A stretch of DNA of 64,000 nt from Alcanivorax sediminis (GTDB taxonomy: Bacteria > Pseudomonadota > Gammaproteobacteria > Pseudomonadales > Alcanivoracaceae), in contig NZ_WIRE01000001.1 in assembly GCF_009601165.1 (NCBI RefSeq), positions 992,001-1,056,000 on the forward strand. The letters run 5' to 3'. The position numbers and the translations under genes are program-made. Below the pieces are notes generated by a model. It was not told where the DNA came from. It searched no databases and saw only the letters and a list, made by a program, of their open reading frames with translations. This document shows positions 17,885-26,532 of the stretch, piece by piece. The number at the start of each line of letters is the position of its first letter. The first letter of the stretch is position 1.

Positions 17885-18061
17885 TTACATGCCGTTTTGC
17901 TTCATGGAGGATTCAGCGCCCCGGAACAGAGTGAGCACTTCGTCACCCACCAGCAGGATGATGGCAATGGCAGCGATAGAGATCAGGGAAGCGAGGATGG
18001 CATATTCCACGATGGTGGCGCCGTCTTCTTCGCGCAGGAAGCGTGCAAGCAGGTGTTTCAT
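17885..18061 (-). CDS. Flp/Fap-type IVb pilin, orphan
   Basis: A 58-residue prepilin. The N-terminal leader MKHLLARFLREEDG is followed by ATIVEYAILASLISIAAI, the Flp-type prepilin cleavage and Glu-Tyr motif, and a single hydrophobic helix. GGAGGTACC precedes the ATG at 18061; the longer open frame to 18205 is not needed. Flp pilins are assembled by Tad machinery for attachment, but no tad gene, prepilin peptidase or usher lies in the window. Machinery elsewhere in the genome is likely. Confidence 0.85.
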   Translation of the reverse strand: MKHLLARFLREEDGATIVEYAILASLISIAAIAIILLVGDEVLTLFRGAESSMKQNGM

Positions 18062-18152
18062 GGTACCTCCGGTTAATCCATTAACCTTGTTGGCCCCAGC
18101 ATAGGCGGGCTGAACAAATTTCACCAGCCTGCTTGTCGGGAGGGAGGCAAGA

Positions 18153-18176
18153 GGCCGCCGGGAAAACCCGGCGGCC
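18153..18176. terminator. Strong GC hairpin past the solute-binding protein gene
   Basis: A perfect 10-bp stem GGCCGCCGGG/CCCGGCGGCC with an AAAA loop lies just after the stop of the minus-strand gene at 18184. It lacks a clear T tract, so it may be a weak terminator or a 3'-end stabiliser that separates the pilin gene. Confidence 0.55.
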
Positions 18177-18183
18177 GTCAGCG

Positions 18184-19206
18184 TTACTCCTGGGGGTTTA
18201 CACACTCGGCGCGGGAACCATCCAGTTTGCAGCGGACCTTCAGAAGCATGCTCATCATGTCCTTGTTGTAGATGCCTTCTTTGGTCAGGGCGATGCGCGA
18301 CTGACGGTTCATCTCGTCATAGGCAATACGGTTTTTCTCAGTCATCGGGATCCACCACTTGTCATCGATCTCGCTGGCGGCGTTATCAATCAGCTTCATG
18401 GCGCGGTCAAACTGGCCGTACATGAACTCGCGGGACTTCTGGCCGTAACCTTCAGGGAAGCGATCCTTGCGCAGGATGACCTGGGCGCTGAGCTGGCCGA
18501 GTACATAGTTGAGGATGCCGCCGTCCGGTGCCATGCCCTTGTACAGTTCAAGAGCGGAATACCCCATCACCGGAGCGAAGCAGATGTCCACGGAACCGTT
18601 GTTGAAGCGGGTGGAGAAATTGGTGATGTCGGACATCACCGGTGACATGCCCACACCGGAGGCCAGCTTGGCTTGGGCGCTATCGTATTCGAGTACGGCA
18701 ATGGATTTACCCGCCATTTCCGGCACGGTATCAATGGATTTGTCTTTCATGAACAGGTAGGCCGCGCCAAGGGGGGCGACACCACCCACTTCATAAGGGC
18801 CGGAGACCAGGTGCTGATTGACGCTGGGATTGCCACTGGCGATTACCGAGATCACGGTGCGCATGGCATCGTAGCTGGGGATGGCGCCGATGGAATCCAT
18901 GCTGCCGGTGTAGCTGTTGAACTGACGACCCCGGATGCCGGTGAGCACGGCAGCGTCACACTGGCCGGCTTTCAGATCCTCAGAAGCAATCTTCTCATCG
19001 GTGTAGGGCTTCAGGTCCACATCCACGCCCCACTGCACGGCTGCGGTCTTGTAATCCTTCATGATGTTGTAGGTGTCACCATTGGCGCCAATGATGTCGA
19101 ACACGCAAATGGTGCGCTTCATCCCGGTTACTGCCATGGCATTGGTGCTGAGGACCAGTGCGGCAGCGGCGGCCATGGTTTTCAGGATTGTTGTTGTTCT
19201 GCTCAT
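18184..19206 (-). CDS. Putative periplasmic solute-binding protein
   Basis: About 340 residues with a clear signal peptide (MAAAAALVLSTNAMA). The body begins RTICVFDIIGANGDTYNIMK and contains LKAGQCDAAVLTGIRGR and KSIAVLEYDSAQAKLA, a two-lobed type II binding fold. I recall this as the family annotated 'putative solute-binding protein' (DUF6091). No transporter genes lie beside it, so ligand and partner are unknown. The start at 19206 (ATG with GGAGAG upstream) is chosen over a GTG at 19218. Confidence 0.7.
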   Translation of the reverse strand: MSRTTTILKTMAAAAALVLSTNAMAVTGMKRTICVFDIIGANGDTYNIMKDYKTAAVQWGVDVDLKPYTDEKIASEDLKAGQCDAAVLTGIRGRQFNSYTGSMDSIGAIPSYDAMRTVISVIASGNPSVNQHLVSGPYEVGGVAPLGAAYLFMKDKSIDTVPEMAGKSIAVLEYDSAQAKLASGVGMSPVMSDITNFSTRFNNGSVDICFAPVMGYSALELYKGMAPDGGILNYVLGQLSAQVILRKDRFPEGYGQKSREFMYGQFDRAMKLIDNAASEIDDKWWIPMTEKNRIAYDEMNRQSRIALTKEGIYNKDMMSMLLKVRCKLDGSRAECVNPQE

Positions 19207-19372
19207 GTTGCTCTCCACTAGAATTTCGGTACAGAAAAGAAAACTGGGCGATTTTCAGGTCATGTTTCCCATGAAGTGCATTTTGTTGGGTAAACAGGAA
19301 GGCTGCTGTGGTGTCCTTGTTGTCTAGTGTCTAGCGAATTGTTTCCTGTGTTGGGCTAGTGTTATCGATGAC

Positions 19373-19603
19373 GTGATCTTCACGGCGGAAGGGAAAAGGC
19401 GGTATCAGCACGGGGAGGGGCTATTGGCGTGCCGGTGGAGGAGACAGGGGGAGCCGGGGAGCCTGGTCTTGATGGCAGGGCGTAAAAGCAAAAGATTCCG
19501 ATTACTGGTCGCCTGCCCGGTATGGGCGCTTTTAGCGCCGCTCGTGTGCGTCGTTATAACTGCCATAATGATTGAAACAGTGTGTTCCAGGTCACGCGAA
19601 TAA
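19373..19603 (+). CDS. Possible small membrane protein coupled to diguanylate cyclase
   Basis: A short open frame whose TAA overlaps the ATG of the next gene by one base (TAATG), the usual sign of translational coupling. Its C-terminal part has a convincing membrane helix (LLVACPVWALLAPLVCVVITAI); the N-terminal part is basic and may not be translated, so the real start could be the ATG at 19474 (43 residues). Ribosome sites are weak. The remaining 19207-19372 gap shows no gene. It may simply be leader sequence. Confidence 0.3.
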   Translation: MIFTAEGKRRYQHGEGLLACRWRRQGEPGSLVLMAGRKSKRFRLLVACPVWALLAPLVCVVITAIMIETVCSRSRE

Positions 19604-20778
19604 TGAGAAAAAGGCCAGCCAGTCTGTTAGCGCTTTACCGGTTGCTCGAATGGAGCGACAGGGATAAATGTTTGCTGCTCTCAGTGGCGTTATTTGCCTA
19701 TATGAGTTTCGTGTTTGTCTGGCATCTATTCACCATTCATTTCACCTCTTTTGCGGAACGCTTTGTCTCTCCCGAAGGGGCTGAGGTGATGTCCCAGGTG
19801 ATGCAGCTCAATGTGGCGGGCTGGCTGGTGCTGATCCTCTGGGGAGCAGCACTGCGCCGCTGGCGGCGGCACTCTGTATTCTACCCGGCCATCTTCATGT
19901 CGTTTTTCAGTATCGGTTTCCTGCTGCTGGGCTGGACCATTGGTCTCTACAGTCCCATGACGGGGATGGTGCTGGTGGGCTCGCCTCTGGTGGGCTTTAT
20001 TCTGTTTGGCTTTCCGCGGGTGGCCTGGAACTTTGCCTTTACCGTGCTGGTGGTGTTGTTGCTGGCGTGGCTGTCGGTGCAGGGGTACAGCGTTCATGCC
20101 ATCTACTTCGTTAAATACCCTATTTCCCAGGATCTGCTGTCCTACTACTGGATTGCCAGTACCGTGGCCTTCATGGTGCCCTTCATCACGGTGGTTATCA
20201 TTCTGGTGGCCTTGCTGCTGCGTCGCTGGGCCTATCGGGAGGCGCAGGTCCGGGATCAGGCACTGCATGATCCCCTGACCGGTCTCGCCAACCGTCGTGA
20301 ATTGTTTGTGCGCTTCGGCAACGAACTGGCCCGTGCGCGCCGCACGGAGCAGCCGTTGGGGGTGTGCCTGATGGATCTGGATCACTTTAAGCGTATCAAT
20401 GATACATACGGACACGGGATCGGAGATGAGGTGCTGGTGAGGGTGGCGGAGGTGCTCCGTCACTGCCTGCGTGAAACCGATCTGGTAGGGCGTATTGGCG
20501 GGGAAGAGTTTGTGCTGTTGCTGCCGGACACAGAGCTTGGCGGCGTGGAAAGTGTCATCGAGCGCTGCCGGGCCAGTATTGAGCGTTCACCGGTCACGCT
20601 GGAAGACGGTTCACCGTTACTGGTATCCGCCAGCTTTGGTGTGGTGATCTATGAAAACGGGGAGGAAATCAGCGCCAACGAGCTGATCTCCCGAGCCGAC
20701 GAAATGCTCTATCGAGCCAAGGCCGCCGGGCGCAACCGGGCGGAGTTCTGGTCCGGTGGCGCCGTTGCCGCCTGCTGA
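19603..20778 (+). CDS. Membrane diguanylate cyclase (GGDEF)
   Basis: About 391 residues. The N-terminal half has around six membrane helices; the C-terminal half is a complete GGDEF domain with HDPLTGLANRREL, MDLDHFKRINDTYGH and the active-site loop GGEEF. Five residues before it is RETD, an RxxD inhibitory site, so feedback by c-di-GMP is likely. The enzyme makes c-di-GMP from two GTP. There is no EAL domain. The start at 19603 is preferred; a GTG at 19582 is possible. Confidence 0.9.
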   Translation: MRKRPASLLALYRLLEWSDRDKCLLLSVALFAYMSFVFVWHLFTIHFTSFAERFVSPEGAEVMSQVMQLNVAGWLVLILWGAALRRWRRHSVFYPAIFMSFFSIGFLLLGWTIGLYSPMTGMVLVGSPLVGFILFGFPRVAWNFAFTVLVVLLLAWLSVQGYSVHAIYFVKYPISQDLLSYYWIASTVAFMVPFITVVIILVALLLRRWAYREAQVRDQALHDPLTGLANRRELFVRFGNELARARRTEQPLGVCLMDLDHFKRINDTYGHGIGDEVLVRVAEVLRHCLRETDLVGRIGGEEFVLLLPDTELGGVESVIERCRASIERSPVTLEDGSPLLVSASFGVVIYENGEEISANELISRADEMLYRAKAAGRNRAEFWSGGAVAAC

Positions 20779-20801
20779 GATCGAGTGATTCCCGCCGAGG
20801 C

Positions 20802-21692
20802 TTAATCCATTCCTGCCAGTAGAGTGTTGATGGCCCGGGCAAACACCACCGGGGAATCTTCCTGAAGAAAGTGCCCTCCCACCAGGGTCTGATGCGGCTG
20901 CCCCTTGGCCCCGGGAATACGCTCCTGCATGTACTTATCGCCCCCCCGGGTAATGGGATCGCCATTGCTGAAGGTGGTGAGGAAAGGTTTCTCCCATTTC
21001 TCCAGCACTTTCCAGGCCGCCCGGTTGGCCTCGCTGGCCGGATCATTCGGGGTCACCGGTACCAGTTTCGGAAAGGCTCGTGCGCCCGCCTTGTACTTGC
21101 GATTCGGGAAGGGCGCATCGTAGGCACGGCGCTCGTCCGGGCTCAGCTTGCGGAAGGTGGCGGAGTCGAGGATACGGGCAACCGGAAAAATCGGGCTGTA
21201 GATGGCGAAATTTTTCCACAGATGGAACGCCTTCGGGACTTGCTGGTCGCCGGTGGGCAGCATGCCGTTACCCACGACAATGGCCCGGAAGCGATCCGGA
21301 TTTTCTGCCGCCAGCCGTAAGCCCAGCAGTGATCCCCAGTCCTGACAGACCAGTGTGATGTCGGTTAGCTGCAGTTGCTCCAGCAGGGACTGCAGCCAGT
21401 CCATGTGGCTCTGGTAGCTATAGGCGTTGATGTCGGTGGGCTTGTCGGACTTGCCGAACCCGATCAGATCCGGGGCGATTACGCGATGCCCGGCGGCGGC
21501 ACAGATCGGGATCATGTGCCGATACAGATAAGACCAGGAGGGCTCTCCGTGAAGCATCAGGATGGGTTTGGCGTCAGCGGGCCCTTCATCCAGGTAGTGC
21601 ATGCGCAGGCCGTCCACCTCCACATAGTGGGGGGCGAAGGGGTAGTCCAGCAGGCGTTCAAAGCGGCTATCAGGGGTGCGCAGGTAATCCAT
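20802..21692 (-). CDS. Haloalkane dehalogenase
   Basis: A 296-residue alpha/beta hydrolase. HGEPSW (H48-W53) holds the oxyanion and halide-binding residues; VCQDWGSLLGL holds the nucleophile Asp118 followed by Trp119, the hallmark of haloalkane dehalogenases; VGGHFLQED carries the catalytic His. The enzyme cleaves carbon-halogen bonds hydrolytically, giving an alcohol and halide. The layout is closest to the HLD-I (DhmA-like) group. It is a single gene with no regulator beside it. Substrate range cannot be read from sequence. Confidence 0.9.
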   Translation of the reverse strand: MDYLRTPDSRFERLLDYPFAPHYVEVDGLRMHYLDEGPADAKPILMLHGEPSWSYLYRHMIPICAAAGHRVIAPDLIGFGKSDKPTDINAYSYQSHMDWLQSLLEQLQLTDITLVCQDWGSLLGLRLAAENPDRFRAIVVGNGMLPTGDQQVPKAFHLWKNFAIYSPIFPVARILDSATFRKLSPDERRAYDAPFPNRKYKAGARAFPKLVPVTPNDPASEANRAAWKVLEKWEKPFLTTFSNGDPITRGGDKYMQERIPGAKGQPHQTLVGGHFLQEDSPVVFARAINTLLAGMD

Positions 21693-21882
21693 GAAAACTC
21701 CTGGAGGTCAGTACCTGCCTATTGATGCCACAAATGTGCCTGTCATGACAGGCCAGTCGCTTGCTGGTTTGCTGATCAGTTGTTGCCATATCGCTTGAGG
21801 CGCGCAGGGCATTTCGCTACTGTGGCCGACCCTCCGTGTTTTGGTGGCGCCTTTTCTCGCCCCCGCTATTGGATACAAGACT

Positions 21883-22788
21883 ATGTGGATCAAGAACCTG
21901 ATTGTGTATCTGGGCGATGAGCCCTTTTCCTTCTCCGTGGCAGAGCTGGATGAGATTCTCTCCAATCATCGCTGCCAGCCCTGCGGCAGCCAGACCTTGC
22001 GCTCAGAGGGCTTTGTACCGCCTCTGAAAGGCCAGGATCCCATGGCCTATGCCGTGGATGGATTCATCTATTGCACCTATCAGGAAACGTCCCGTCTGTT
22101 GCCTGGTCCGGTGATCAAGGAACTACTGGATGAGAAGGTGGAGTACATCCAGGAAGAAGAAGGCCGTAAAGTGGGCCGCAAGGAAAAGGCCGAGCTGAAA
22201 GAACAGATTACCTTTGAACTGATGCCACGCGCCTTTACCCGCTCCCGTCGCACCAACCTGTTGATCGATACCCAGCGCAAGCGTGTGCTGGTGGATGCCT
22301 CCTCAGCCACCCGCGCCGAAGAAGTCGTTGCCTGCCTGCGCAAGGCCATTGGCACTTTGCCGGTGGCCTATCCAGCCCCCAACTCGGCCCCTTACACCAG
22401 CTTCAGCAACTGGCTGCGCGATACCAAGCTGCTCCCGGAAGGCTTCACTCTGGGTGACCGCTGTGAACTGAAGGGGGTAAAGGATGAAGGCGCTGCGGTA
22501 AAGTTCACCGCCGTGGATCTGGGTCAGGAAGAAATCCTCGCGCATCTGGAAACCGGCATGGTGGTCACCCGTATCAACCTGGCCTGGCAGGATAATCTGG
22601 AGCTGGACGTGAATGACAAGCTGGAGATCAAGCGCATCAGGGCGCTGGATCTGCTGCAGGAAAATATCGACAGCCTGGATGCCGACGATGCAGTCGCTGA
22701 ACTGGAAGCGCGTATCAGCCTGCAGGGCAGTGTGTTGCGCGAGGCGCTGGACGGGCTATTCGGGTATTTCGAGGTGAATCCGGCTTAA
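21883..22788 (+). CDS. rdgC: Recombination-associated protein RdgC
   Basis: About 301 residues from the ATG at 21883 (MWIKNLIVY), the conserved RdgC N-terminus; the longer frame begins with TTG and adds no conserved residues. Blocks GFVPPLKG, GFIYCTYQETSRLLP and LMPRAFTRSRRTNLLIDT are typical. RdgC forms a DNA-encircling ring dimer that modulates RecA. It is a single-copy housekeeping gene, and its stop is followed after seven bases by a heptamer element. Confidence 0.95.
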   Translation: MWIKNLIVYLGDEPFSFSVAELDEILSNHRCQPCGSQTLRSEGFVPPLKGQDPMAYAVDGFIYCTYQETSRLLPGPVIKELLDEKVEYIQEEEGRKVGRKEKAELKEQITFELMPRAFTRSRRTNLLIDTQRKRVLVDASSATRAEEVVACLRKAIGTLPVAYPAPNSAPYTSFSNWLRDTKLLPEGFTLGDRCELKGVKDEGAAVKFTAVDLGQEEILAHLETGMVVTRINLAWQDNLELDVNDKLEIKRIRALDLLQENIDSLDADDAVAELEARISLQGSVLREALDGLFGYFEVNPA

Positions 22789-22794
22789 CAGCAG

Positions 22795-22915
22795 AAGCGA
22801 GTAACGAGTTTCGAGTTGCGAAAAACACAAGATTAAGGAAAAACCCTTCGCCTATGGCCGGGCCGGGTTTTGCTCTTCGAAACTCGAAACTCGAAACTCG
22901 AAACTCGAAACTCGC
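22795..22915 (+). repeat. CGAAACT-type palindromic element, 5-unit array
   Basis: Left arm with CGAGTAACGAGTTTCGAGTT, core containing AACCCTTCGCC and GCCGGGTTTTGCTCTT, and five perfect units at 22879-22913. It lies between the convergent rdgC and retropepsin-like genes. Confidence 0.92.
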
Positions 22916-22937
22916 TGAGTCTGACGACTAACGCTTT

Positions 22938-23507
22938 TTAGTCATCACTGTCGTTAACGTCCTTCTGGTCCTTATCCAGCTTCACCGGTGACGTGTCGTT
23001 GCACCCCGGTTCCTGCAGGTAGGTGCGGGTCACATCCAGGTAGCCCAGGTGGGCGATGGTGCGGCGTCCCAGCAGTACCGGATAGAGCATGTCGGAGCGG
23101 TCGTTCAGGGTGAACTGCTCTTCGTAGACGGTGTCGCCCATACACAGCTGCATCAGCACCACCGGGCGGCGATCCTCACCACCGGCACCACGAATCAGCA
23201 CCTTGCGATAACGCGGTTTCTCGAACGTCCTGGACACCTGCTTTCCGGTGGCCTGATCTTTCACATTGACTGTGAAGCGCACCCACTTGTCACCCTCACG
23301 CTCAAACACCTTGATGTCGGTGGCATGAAGGGAAGAGGTCAGGGCGCCGCTGTCCAGCTTGGCTTTCAGTTTCACCCCCCAGGGCATCAGGGTGGTGCGC
23401 TCGACCCAGCCAAACACGTTCTTGCTCTCTTCAGCCTTGCGGGCCATGGCTTGGCTGGTGCTGCACATCAGGAGCAGGGAGATCAGGGCAATGACGGGTT
23501 TCTGCAT
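22938..23507 (-). CDS. Retropepsin-like putative zinc protease, secreted (RimK-associated type)
   Basis: About 189 residues with a signal peptide (LISLLLMCSTSQAMA). The body shows AKLDSGALTSSLHA, a D-S-G motif like retroviral aspartic proteases, and LLGRRTIAHLGYLDV, which identify the family often labelled 'ATP-dependent zinc protease' (DUF785, RloA/RimB type). The C-terminus is charged (DKDQKDVNDSDD). The ATG at 23507 has AGAGGA upstream; the longer frame to 23606 is rejected. It is exported, so a cytosolic ribosome-related role is unlikely. Activity is untested. Confidence 0.8.
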   Translation of the reverse strand: MQKPVIALISLLLMCSTSQAMARKAEESKNVFGWVERTTLMPWGVKLKAKLDSGALTSSLHATDIKVFEREGDKWVRFTVNVKDQATGKQVSRTFEKPRYRKVLIRGAGGEDRRPVVLMQLCMGDTVYEEQFTLNDRSDMLYPVLLGRRTIAHLGYLDVTRTYLQEPGCNDTSPVKLDKDQKDVNDSDD

Positions 23508-23684
23508 ACGTTCCTCTAGACCGGTTTGAGCATTGGTTGGCCATTGTGACTGATGTCGGCGGGCTGTGTTCCCCGACAGGCCGGTTGAGCCAATCGCCAG
23601 CCGCACTATTTAACGGTTTTTTGCACAGGGTACCATTCCTGTTTGATCCAGGGTGCCTGGAGACGACGAATGCGGAGCAGGAAT

Positions 23685-24380
23685 ATGAACAACAAGCTCT
23701 CCCCCCCGGCCATTGGCCTGTTACTGGGTGAAAGCCGCGCCATGCTGTCCTATGGCCGTTATCTGGTCAGAGGTCTGGGCCATCGACAGCTGCCCACCGG
23801 GAACGGCCAGCCGGTGCTGGTGCTGCCTGGTTTCGGCGCCAGTGATGTGAGTACCCGGCCCCTGCGGCGCAGCCTGGGCCGGCTGGGTTACAGCAGCTAT
23901 GGCTGGGCCCAGGGCACCAATACCGGCATGAACAGCAAGCGCCGCGACATGTTGGTGACCCAGTTGCACGCCATTCACGCCCGTCATGGCCAGCCGGTGA
24001 CCCTGGTTGGCTGGAGCCTCGGCGGCGTATTCGCCCGTGAATTGGCGCGGGTGTTTCCGGAGCGGGTCAGCCAGGTGTTCACTTTGGGCAGCCCCATCAA
24101 TGGCGACCCGGAGGCCAACAATGTGTCGGCCTTGTTCAAGCTGTTCAATCCAAAGCATCAGAACCCGGACCGAGAGGCCTTCTTCGAGCGTATCCCGGCG
24201 CCGCCGGTTCCTTGCACGGCCATCTATACTCGCCAGGACGGCATTGTGAGTTGGCGGTGTTGCCTGGAGAATGACGGCCCCATGACCGAGAACGTTGAAG
24301 TGACAGGCACCCATGTGGGCCTGCCCTGGAACCCCCAGGTGCTGGCGGCCATTGCCGAGCGCCTGGCACGAGGAGCATGA
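23685..24380 (+). CDS. Alpha/beta hydrolase (lipase/PGAP1-like)
   Basis: About 231 residues. VLVLPGFGASDVST holds the oxyanion region, VGWSLGGVFARELA holds the nucleophile Ser in G-x-S-x-G, and TGTHVGLPWN supplies a candidate His. No signal peptide is seen, so it is cytosolic or membrane-associated. AGGAAT precedes the ATG at 23685; the upstream open part to 23643 is not needed. It overlaps closely with a DUF1653 gene (two bases apart), suggesting an operon. Substrate unknown. Confidence 0.8.
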   Translation: MNNKLSPPAIGLLLGESRAMLSYGRYLVRGLGHRQLPTGNGQPVLVLPGFGASDVSTRPLRRSLGRLGYSSYGWAQGTNTGMNSKRRDMLVTQLHAIHARHGQPVTLVGWSLGGVFARELARVFPERVSQVFTLGSPINGDPEANNVSALFKLFNPKHQNPDREAFFERIPAPPVPCTAIYTRQDGIVSWRCCLENDGPMTENVEVTGTHVGLPWNPQVLAAIAERLARGA

Positions 24381-24381
24381 A

Positions 24382-24600
24382 GTGACGGAACTGAAGCCTG
24401 GCCGCTATCGCCACTACAAGGGAAATGATTACCAGGTGATTGGGCTGGCCACCCATTCAGAAACTGAAGAAGTCCTGGTGGTTTACCATCCGCTGTACGG
24501 CGACCGGGCACTGTGGGTGCGCCCGCTGACCATGTTCACCGAAACCGTGGAGAAGGATGGGCAGGTGATTCCGCGCTTTGCGTGGATTGCCGACGAGTAG
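24382..24600 (+). CDS. DUF1653 domain protein, GTG start
   Basis: A 72-residue protein starting at GTG 24382 with AGGAG eight bases before it. The sequence GRYRHYKGNDYQVIGLATHSE and LYGDRALWVRP match DUF1653, a small beta-rich cytosolic domain of unknown function. It begins two bases after the hydrolase stop, so the two genes form one transcription unit. It is too short for most gene finders when the ATG is required. Confidence 0.85.
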   Translation: MTELKPGRYRHYKGNDYQVIGLATHSETEEVLVVYHPLYGDRALWVRPLTMFTETVEKDGQVIPRFAWIADE

Positions 24601-24657
24601 CTCCCCCCTTGACGCTGCCGTGAGAGTGTCGCTGCCGGTGCGATGATGGTGGCGCAG

Positions 24658-24745
24658 TATCGAGTTGCGAGGAGCGAGATGCGAAAATCAAAACCTCACA
24701 GCCCTGGCCGGTTTGTGATTTTCGCATCTCGCGTCTGGTCACTCG
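24658..24745. repeat. CGAAACT-related element, symmetric hairpin variant
   Basis: Both arms carry the left-arm signature: GAGATGCGAAAATCAAAACC and, inverted, GGTTTGTGATTTTCGCATCTC, around a 14-nt loop. It is a near-perfect hairpin with no tandem array, flanked by TATCGAGTTGCG and CACTCGTTGC. It lies 58 bp past the DUF1653 stop. Confidence 0.8.
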
Positions 24746-24863
24746 TTGCTTGTCTGTCACCAGCGCGCCGTCGGTAAGTCTCCCTCAGACGGTGAGGTGC
24801 GTTTAGCAAGCCATCCCCATCGATACCCGCTACAATGCCCCCTCAACCCCGGAGCCCTATCCC

Positions 24864-26225
24864 ATGTCCACCTTTGCAGATCTCAATCTTCATGAGCGCC
24901 TGGTGCGCGCCCTGACCGAACTGGAAATCACTGAACCGACCCCGGTGCAGTCGGCAGCGATTCCCGAGGCGCTGGCAGGACATGATCTGCGGGTAATTGC
25001 CCGGACCGGCAGCGGCAAGACCGCGGCCTTCCTGCTGCCCTTGCTGCACGGTCTGTTGCAGCACTCTCGTCCGCGTACCGATACCCGCGCCCTGATTTTG
25101 CTACCCACCCGCGAGCTGGCCCAGCAGACGCTCAAGCAGGTGGAGGCACTGGCCCGGTACACCTTTATCAAGGCGGAACTGGTCACCGGCGGTGAGGACT
25201 TCAAGGTGCAGGCGGCCAACATGCGTCGCAACCCCGAGATCCTCATCGGCACGCCGGGGCGTCTGATCGAGCATCTGGAGGCGGGTAACCTGATGCTGGG
25301 GGATCTGGAAGTGCTGGTGCTGGATGAGTCCGACCGCATGCTGGACATGGGCTTCAGCGAGGATGTGATGCGACTGGCCGCGCTGTGTCCGGAAGAGCGC
25401 CAGACGCTGTTGTTCTCAGCCACCCGTGGCGGCAATGCCATGGACCGTGTCGCACAGAACGTGCTGCGTGAGCCAAAGTTCCTGTTGCTCGATACCGTGC
25501 GTGATCTCAACGAATCCATTCGCCAGCAGATCATCACCGTGGATGATGTGGCGCACAAGGAACGCCTGGTGCAGTGGTTGCTGGCCCACGAGACCTATGA
25601 CAAGGCGGTGATTTTTACCAACACCCGTGAGCAGGCCGACCGACTCGGCGGCGTATTGCGCACGCCAAGCTTGAAGGTGTTCGTACTCCACGGCGAGAAA
25701 GACCAGAAGGATCGCAAGCTGGCCATGGACCGCCTCAAGGATGGCGGTGTGCGCGTGCTGGTGGCCACCGATGTGGCGGCCCGCGGTATTCATGTGGATG
25801 GCCTGGATCTGGTGATCAACTTCGACATGCCGCGCAGCGGGGATGAATACGTTCACCGTATCGGCCGTACCGGCCGGGTGGGCGGTGAAGGCACTGCGAT
25901 CTCGTTGATTCCTGCCCACGAATGGAACCTGATGGCGAGCATCCAGCGTTATCTTCGGCAGAATTTCGAGTTCCGCATCGTCGAAGAGCTGAAAGGCAAG
26001 TTCCTCGGCCCGAAGAAGTTGAAGGGCAATGGCAAGGCGGCGGGCAGCAAGAAGAAAAAGCTGAAGAAAAAGACCGATGGCAAGAAAGGTGGCAAGAAGC
26101 CGCTGAAGAAAAAAGTGTCGCCGAAGAAAGCCGATGGCCCGCGCAAAAGCCGGCCTGACGTCCCGGATACCAAGGGCGGCTTCGCCACCGTCAAGAAGCG
26201 CAAGAACCCGGGCTCGATCGATTAA
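24864..26225 (+). CDS. DEAD-box-type RNA helicase with DESD motif II and Lys-rich tail
   Basis: A 453-residue helicase. Motif I is ARTGSGKT (residues 46-53), Ia PTRELA, Ib TPGR, motif II DESD (154-157) where nearly all family members have DEAD, III SAT (186-188), V VATDVAARG, VI HRIGRTGR. Residues about 370-453 form a Lys/Gly-rich basic tail that likely binds RNA. The family unwinds RNA in ribosome assembly or decay. The Ala-to-Ser change is conservative and may be tolerated. It is a single gene; a possible -10 (TACAAT) lies about 35 bp upstream. Confidence 0.92.
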   Translation: MSTFADLNLHERLVRALTELEITEPTPVQSAAIPEALAGHDLRVIARTGSGKTAAFLLPLLHGLLQHSRPRTDTRALILLPTRELAQQTLKQVEALARYTFIKAELVTGGEDFKVQAANMRRNPEILIGTPGRLIEHLEAGNLMLGDLEVLVLDESDRMLDMGFSEDVMRLAALCPEERQTLLFSATRGGNAMDRVAQNVLREPKFLLLDTVRDLNESIRQQIITVDDVAHKERLVQWLLAHETYDKAVIFTNTREQADRLGGVLRTPSLKVFVLHGEKDQKDRKLAMDRLKDGGVRVLVATDVAARGIHVDGLDLVINFDMPRSGDEYVHRIGRTGRVGGEGTAISLIPAHEWNLMASIQRYLRQNFEFRIVEELKGKFLGPKKLKGNGKAAGSKKKKLKKKTDGKKGGKKPLKKKVSPKKADGPRKSRPDVPDTKGGFATVKKRKNPGSID

Positions 26226-26528
26226 GGCAGTTAACAGTTAACAGTGAATAGTGAATAGTGAATAGCGGCGCGATAGCGCGCGGTTGTTGTTTCAACGTAA
26301 GAGGCCGCGCCCAAGCTTTGGGCGCGGCCTCTTACGTTAAAGACACAAGGAAATGGTTCCCCTGAGTTGAGCTTTTCTAGGAACGTAGCGTAGCGAATAA
26401 CAGGTGTTCCTACAGTGTCTTCAGGTGTTGCAGGAGGCGCCTTCGTCTGGTCGCGGCCTCTCCCCTCTCAGCCATCCCGAAAACAGAACGCGAACTATTA
26501 ACTGTTCACTATTCACTGTTAACTGCCC
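26226..26528. repeat. AGTTAAC/AGTGAAT heptamer element with perfect 21-bp hairpin
   Basis: The left arm is CAGTTAACAGTTAACAGTGA plus further TAGTGAA heptamers; the right arm (26496-26528) is the inverse, with TTAACTGTTCACTATTCACT. Inside lie GGCGCGATAGCGCGC and a perfect 21-bp stem with a three-base loop at 26294-26338. A fragment GGAACGTAGCG..GAATAAC at 26378-26402 belongs to the long dispersed repeat. It fills the gap between convergent genes. No coding gene is seen. Confidence 0.85.
26294..26338. terminator. Perfect 21-bp hairpin, probable bidirectional terminator
   Basis: Two inverted 21-base arms (AACGTAAGAGGCCGCG then CCCAA) surround GCT. It follows the helicase stop by about 70 bp and faces the end of the SDR gene. 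A similar GC hairpin occurs at 30088-30118 in the sister element. Confidence 0.7.
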
Positions 26529-26532
26529 TTAA

